Shown here: positions 34,989-38,477 of the stretch, piece by piece
Numbering within the stretch: position 1 is the first letter of the stretch
Layout: each line of letters begins with the position of its first letter
Source: CAZNPH01 sp964574985
GTDB lineage: Bacteria; Bacteroidota; Bacteroidia; Bacteroidales; SM23-62
NCBI GenBank assembly: GCA_964574985.1
Contig: CAZNPH010000027.1
Location: 1-38,477, forward strand
DNA: 38,477 nt
Direction: 5' to 3'
Notes under the pieces: generated by a model
The model's input: only the letters and a program-made list of their open reading frames with translations
What the model was told of the DNA's origin: nothing
Databases searched by the model: none
Translations under genes and position numbers: made by a program

Positions 34989-36068
34989 TCATCCTTTTTG
35001 CACTGCTTCATACATGGCCAATACATTTTCCACGGGAGTATCGGGTTGAATATTGTGCGCAGGTGCAAGAATGCATCCCCCGCCTTTACCCAGTATCCCG
35101 CCAATCCTCCTGACCTCGTCACGGGTCTTTTCCGGTGTCCCGTACGGCAGCAATTCCTGGACATCGATGGCTCCGAAAAAGGTCAGGTCCTCTCCGTATT
35201 CCGATTTGAGGTATTCCGGATCCATCCCCGCGGCTTTCGGTTGAAGGGGATTCAGTATGTCCAGTCCGATCTCCACAAAATCACCAATGATGGGCACGAT
35301 GGATCCGCAACTATGCCAGGCGATCCGGATCTGTTCATTAACCTTCCTGAATTCATCGAACATTTTTTTTATTCTGGGTTTGAAAAACGCCCGCCACAAG
35401 TCCGGATCCATGATCATGCCGTGCTGGGTCCCGAAATCGTCCCCGCACCAAATGACATCGGCACCGAGTCTGATCAGTTCTTTTCCTGTCTCCACATTGA
35501 TCTCCATGATCTTGTCCATCAATGGTTCGACATATGCCGCACCGTTGAGCATATCCGTCAGCAGCTTCTCGAGTCCGGTCAGATACCATGCAGTTTCAAA
35601 TATGCTTGTTTCCAGATCCGCTACAATGGCATAATTCTCCCTGTATTTTCTCACAGATTTTATGGCTTCGCGGAAACGCCCTTTGGCATGAATACCCGGA
35701 AAAGGGTATTCTTCAATGTGAGCAGCTGTTTCTGCATGGGACAGGGGATAGGAATGGAATTCATTATATAAAGGCGCAGGAATGAATTTCATGCCCCATT
35801 CATTGGTCAGGATACCGTCACTGCCGGCTGTGGTGGGTCTGTCGTCAGGAGCTTGCGCGGCAATGCCCACACAATCATTGCCCAGTTCAAGAAGTAAACG
35901 GGGATGGGAAATTCGCGTGGACAACAGGGAATCCACCGGTTCCTCATATGGCATTCCCAGGTGGGCCGATAATTTCCGGGCCATTTGCGGAGTCAAATTG
36001 GCAAAAACCGGAATGCGGTCAGGCTCCCGGTGGGAAATGGCTTTCAATACACGTTCGCGGGAGTTCAT
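34989..36068 (-). CDS. uroporphyrinogen-decarboxylase-fold protein (methyltransferase-like) 2
   Basis: The start at 36068 gives MNSRERVLKAISHREPDRIP, the standard opening of UroD/MtaA-like proteins, and 359 residues; an upstream in-frame ATG at 36098 would add ten residues. Motifs: YAIVADLETSIFETAWYLTG, DVIWCGDDFGTQHGMIMDP, IRIAWHSCGSI with the His and Cys of a zinc site, GLDILNPLQPKAAGMDPEYL, LTFFGAIDVQELLPYGTPE and GGGCILAPAHNIQPDTPVEN. The WHSCG and GGGCILAP motifs resemble corrinoid methyltransferases more than HemE. The substrate is unknown. It is divergent from the KamA-family gene. Confidence 0.85.
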   Translation of the reverse strand: MNSRERVLKAISHREPDRIPVFANLTPQMARKLSAHLGMPYEEPVDSLLSTRISHPRLLLELGNDCVGIAAQAPDDRPTTAGSDGILTNEWGMKFIPAPLYNEFHSYPLSHAETAAHIEEYPFPGIHAKGRFREAIKSVRKYRENYAIVADLETSIFETAWYLTGLEKLLTDMLNGAAYVEPLMDKIMEINVETGKELIRLGADVIWCGDDFGTQHGMIMDPDLWRAFFKPRIKKMFDEFRKVNEQIRIAWHSCGSIVPIIGDFVEIGLDILNPLQPKAAGMDPEYLKSEYGEDLTFFGAIDVQELLPYGTPEKTRDEVRRIGGILGKGGGCILAPAHNIQPDTPVENVLAMYEAVQKG

Positions 36069-36185
36069 TTTTCTATAAATATAAACATTATTCATCAACC
36101 CTGTTTTCCCGGATACTCTGTATATTTATGCAATTTAAGGTTGCAATACCCGTTATTTATTCGTATATTAATAAGTTTCAATTAC

Positions 36186-36200
36186 TCTTGTAAATCAAGA
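36186..36200. promoter_or_regulatory. Palindrome before the KamA-family gene
   Basis: TCTTG-TAAAT-CAAGA ends five bases before the ATG at 36205. As an operator or mRNA hairpin it could occlude translation start. It resembles the palindrome before leuA (21098-21112) in arm sequence and spacing. There is no other support. Confidence 0.3.
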
Positions 36201-36204
36201 CATT

Positions 36205-38397
36205 ATGATATCCACCGACCATATAATCCTGAGCGGTAGATCACAACGACTGTTGAAAATTCTGTTGAAAGAGAATCCGGTACTGGACCATATACTGCAG
36301 AATGCATATTCTCCTGATGCCGCCATTGGCGAAATCCGGGAATGGCTCCTGCATGAATTCGCCAAAAAAAAGACCGCCCTGTCGTTTTACCGGAATAAAG
36401 AACCTTTACGGAAAGATTTTGAAAAGCTGGAATGGCAGGATTACGGCATCATCCGTCTGCTGGATTATCTTGATCATCATGGGGAAATATATCCCGATCC
36501 CAACCTGCGGGGTCAGGAAATCGCCAGTGAACCTTTCAGAATATTATGGCTTGCCGTGAAAAATGGCACGGGAGGAGGCAAACCGGAATTTTATACGGAT
36601 ATGATCCATTTGTTCCGGCAGGCATCCGGGAAAAATATTCCTGAAATCCCCGGTAAAAAAAACGTACTGCAATGGATGGACAGGCATCCGTCCGGACTTG
36701 ATCCCCGGATCATTGAGATCAGGAAAGCCAACCGGGACCGAATCCTGAAAGTAATCATCAATAAAATCAACTCGGGTGAGCTGACAAGCAACCGCTTCTT
36801 TTTCAAGGAAAATATGAACCGGGGTGAACAGTTCAAACTGGCCCTTGAATGGTGGAACGATCATCGTTTTCACCTGCGGTTTGCCGTCAGGTCACCGGAT
36901 ATGCTGAATGAATTGCTCAATCATTCCCTGGACGCAGATACCATGAAAATCCTGAAGGATGCCGAGCAGGCAGGCATTCCTTTCTTCGTGAATCCCTACT
37001 ATCTGTCCCTGCTGAATGTCGAACAACCGGAATTTGCCACGGGCTGTGACCTGGCCATCCGTCAGTATGTCATATACAGCCGTCAGCTCATTGAAGAATT
37101 CGGACACATTTCCGCCTGGGAGATGGAAGATGTTGTGGAGCCGGGTAAACCAAACGCGGCAGGATGGATCCTGCCTACGGCCCATAATATCCACAGAAGA
37201 TATCCGGACGTGGCCATCCTCATCCCTGATTCGATGGGCAGGGCGTGTGGCGGACTCTGTGCTTCCTGCCAGCGCATGTATGATTTTCAGAACGGCCATT
37301 TGAATTTCAATCTGAAGAAACTCCTGCCAAATGAAAAATGGGAAGACAAACAAGCAAGATTGCTGGACTATTTTGAACAGGATTCACAGCTCAGGGATAT
37401 CCTGATCACCGGAGGGGATGCCCTGATGAGTTCAGACAAAACTTTAGAAAACCTGCTGGAAGCGGTTTGTGAAATGGCCGCCAGAAAAAAGACGCGCAAC
37501 AGAAACCGGGAAAAAACCGGCAAGCTGGCAGAGATCGTCCGGGTCAGGTTGGGGACAAGACTCCCGGTATATCTTCCCCACCGGATTACACCCGGGCTGG
37601 TAAATATACTGAAGTATTTCAAGGAAAAAGCGAACAAGGCCGGCATCAGGCAGCTGGTTATCCAAACCCATTTTGAATCCCCCATGGAAATCACTCCCCT
37701 GGCCAAAAAAGCCATTCAACGGCTTCAGTCTGCCGGATGGGTCGTTACCAACCAGCTGGTTTTTACTTCAGCGGCTTCAAGAAGGGGACATACCGCCAAA
37801 CTGCGGCAGGTCCTCAACCGGATCGGGGTGCTTCCGTATTATACCTTCACCGTCAAGGGATATATGGAAAACTACAGCAATTTTACACCCAATGCAAGGT
37901 CTGTCCAGGAACAAATGGAAGAAAAGAAGGCCGGAGCACTTACCCCGGAACACTATAAAAAGCTGCAGGAAATATATGATGAACCGGAAAATATTGTCGA
38001 TACCCTCAGGGAATTTTCCGGTCAGCAAGGACTTCCCTTTCTTGCCACTGACAGGAACGTGCTGAATCTTCCGGGAGTAGGCAAAAGCATGTCTTTCCGG
38101 GTAATCGGGATAACCCATGATGGCCGCCGGATCCTCCGTTTTGATCATGACCGCAGCCGCGCCCACAGTCCGGTCATCCACCGGATGGGGAAAGTCATAA
38201 TCATAGAATCCAAACCCATAGATACATATATCAGGCAACTTGAAGAAATGGGTGAAGATCGGGAGGAATACAATGGCGTTTTCGGATACAGTGCCGGTCA
38301 AACCGAACCCAGGATGCCCATCTATGAATATCCTGACTATGCATTCGAAGTAACCCCTGAATTGACCAATTTCGAAGAAGCTATCACCACTGCCTGA
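36205..38397 (+). CDS. KamA-family radical SAM protein (lysine 2,3-aminomutase-like), long form
   Basis: 730 residues against about 420 for classic lysine 2,3-aminomutase. The N-terminal 300 residues have no motif I recognise. The radical SAM core has C348, C352 and C355 in ACGGLCASC, then ITGGDAL (401-407), VRLGTRLPVYLPHRIT, IQTHFESPMEIT and NQLVF. LPGVGKS with K627 lies where aminomutases carry the PLP lysine. The family is PLP- and SAM-dependent amino-group migration; whether lysine is the substrate cannot be told. The gene is monocistronic, divergent from the UroD-like gene, and ends in a terminator hairpin. Confidence 0.85.
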   Translation: MISTDHIILSGRSQRLLKILLKENPVLDHILQNAYSPDAAIGEIREWLLHEFAKKKTALSFYRNKEPLRKDFEKLEWQDYGIIRLLDYLDHHGEIYPDPNLRGQEIASEPFRILWLAVKNGTGGGKPEFYTDMIHLFRQASGKNIPEIPGKKNVLQWMDRHPSGLDPRIIEIRKANRDRILKVIINKINSGELTSNRFFFKENMNRGEQFKLALEWWNDHRFHLRFAVRSPDMLNELLNHSLDADTMKILKDAEQAGIPFFVNPYYLSLLNVEQPEFATGCDLAIRQYVIYSRQLIEEFGHISAWEMEDVVEPGKPNAAGWILPTAHNIHRRYPDVAILIPDSMGRACGGLCASCQRMYDFQNGHLNFNLKKLLPNEKWEDKQARLLDYFEQDSQLRDILITGGDALMSSDKTLENLLEAVCEMAARKKTRNRNREKTGKLAEIVRVRLGTRLPVYLPHRITPGLVNILKYFKEKANKAGIRQLVIQTHFESPMEITPLAKKAIQRLQSAGWVVTNQLVFTSAASRRGHTAKLRQVLNRIGVLPYYTFTVKGYMENYSNFTPNARSVQEQMEEKKAGALTPEHYKKLQEIYDEPENIVDTLREFSGQQGLPFLATDRNVLNLPGVGKSMSFRVIGITHDGRRILRFDHDRSRAHSPVIHRMGKVIIIESKPIDTYIRQLEEMGEDREEYNGVFGYSAGQTEPRMPIYEYPDYAFEVTPELTNFEEAITTA

Positions 38398-38401
38398 ATC
38401 G

Positions 38402-38423
38402 CGGTCCGTTGACCGGTTTTTTT
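38402..38423 (+). terminator. Rho-independent terminator of the KamA-family gene
   Basis: CGGTC-CGTT-GACCG hairpin (38402-38415) followed after one G by seven T residues (38417-38423), starting four bases after the stop codon. This is the only clear textbook intrinsic terminator I found in the window. Confidence 0.7.
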
Positions 38424-38477
38424 CTATGACCGCCAAATTCGGTTGCTCAAGTTAGTTCGTTGTTGTTAACAAGCAAC

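Noticed and set aside
34665..35771. Long plus-strand open frame of 368 codons
   Set aside because: It runs antisense across two well-supported minus-strand genes (DEDDh/GIY-YIG and UroD-like) and has no recognisable motif.
34989..36068. Haem-pathway HemE (uroporphyrinogen decarboxylase)
   Set aside because: No haem genes are nearby, a second UroD-fold paralogue is close by, and WHSCG with GGGCILAP fits methyltransferase-like members better.
38442..38477. GTTGCT...AGCAAC inverted arms at the window end
   Set aside because: Six-base arms with a 24-base loop at the edge of the window; too weak to call without the flanking sequence.

Overview
The window reads as chromosomal DNA of a Bacteroidota bacterium, most likely a Bacteroidales/Marinilabiliales-type anaerobe or facultative anaerobe. 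The evidence is a -33 TTTG / -7 TAnnTTTG promoter at the lexA-like gene, A-rich leaders instead of clear Shine-Dalgarno sites, a LexA-like/DinB/DnaE cassette, a DUF6588-type envelope protein, exported ThuA, PmoA-like and Gfo/Idh proteins, and KdsA (LPS Kdo synthesis). Coding density is very high. No gene-free stretch exceeds 300 bases; the longest is about 240 bases before leuA. I saw no rRNA, tRNA, CRISPR array, transposase or phage gene. The order-level assignment is inference.

Layout. (1) 62-2195 (-): rarA-kdsA, one base apart. (2) 2328-5757 (+): a DUF6588-like exported protein and a RelA-type (p)ppGpp synthetase with a broken hydrolase site. (3) 5776-10993: a damage-tolerance cassette, dnaE and dinB on the minus strand and an S24/LexA-like regulator divergent on the plus strand. 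The gap between them holds two copies of the palindrome GATTA-N5-TAATC on top of a consensus promoter. (4) 11105-13209 (+): a sugar porter and a membrane-anchored DUF1080 protein, facing a zinc-less alcohol/quinone oxidoreductase. (5) 14265-19515 (-): a tight operon with a signal-peptide-bearing Memo-AMMECR1 fusion, a large polytopic membrane protein with a spermidine-synthase-like domain, and the AmmeMemoRadiSam radical SAM enzyme. A lipoprotein MsrA diverges from it. (6) 20243-20971 (-): an odd guanylate-kinase-like P-loop protein. (7) 21209-25742 (+): leuA-leuC-leuD-leuB, the leucine branch. (8) 36098 down to 25817 (-): a run with two UroD-fold proteins around a DEDDh/GIY-YIG nuclease, then a PmoA-like protein, a ThuA-like lipoprotein and a Tat-exported Gfo/Idh oxidoreductase (an envelope sugar-processing set), and at the end a SpoIIE-type PP2C phosphatase coupled to an OLD-like ATPase. 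(9) 36205-38397 (+): a long KamA-family radical SAM protein with a Rho-independent terminator.

The two parts most likely to reward attention are the envelope-directed AmmeMemoRadiSam operon with its membrane aminopropyltransferase-like partner, and the divergent operator/promoter architecture of the LexA-like/DinB/DnaE cassette. The PP2C/OLD-ATPase pair is a third, less certain candidate. All functional statements come from reading motifs; no database search was run.
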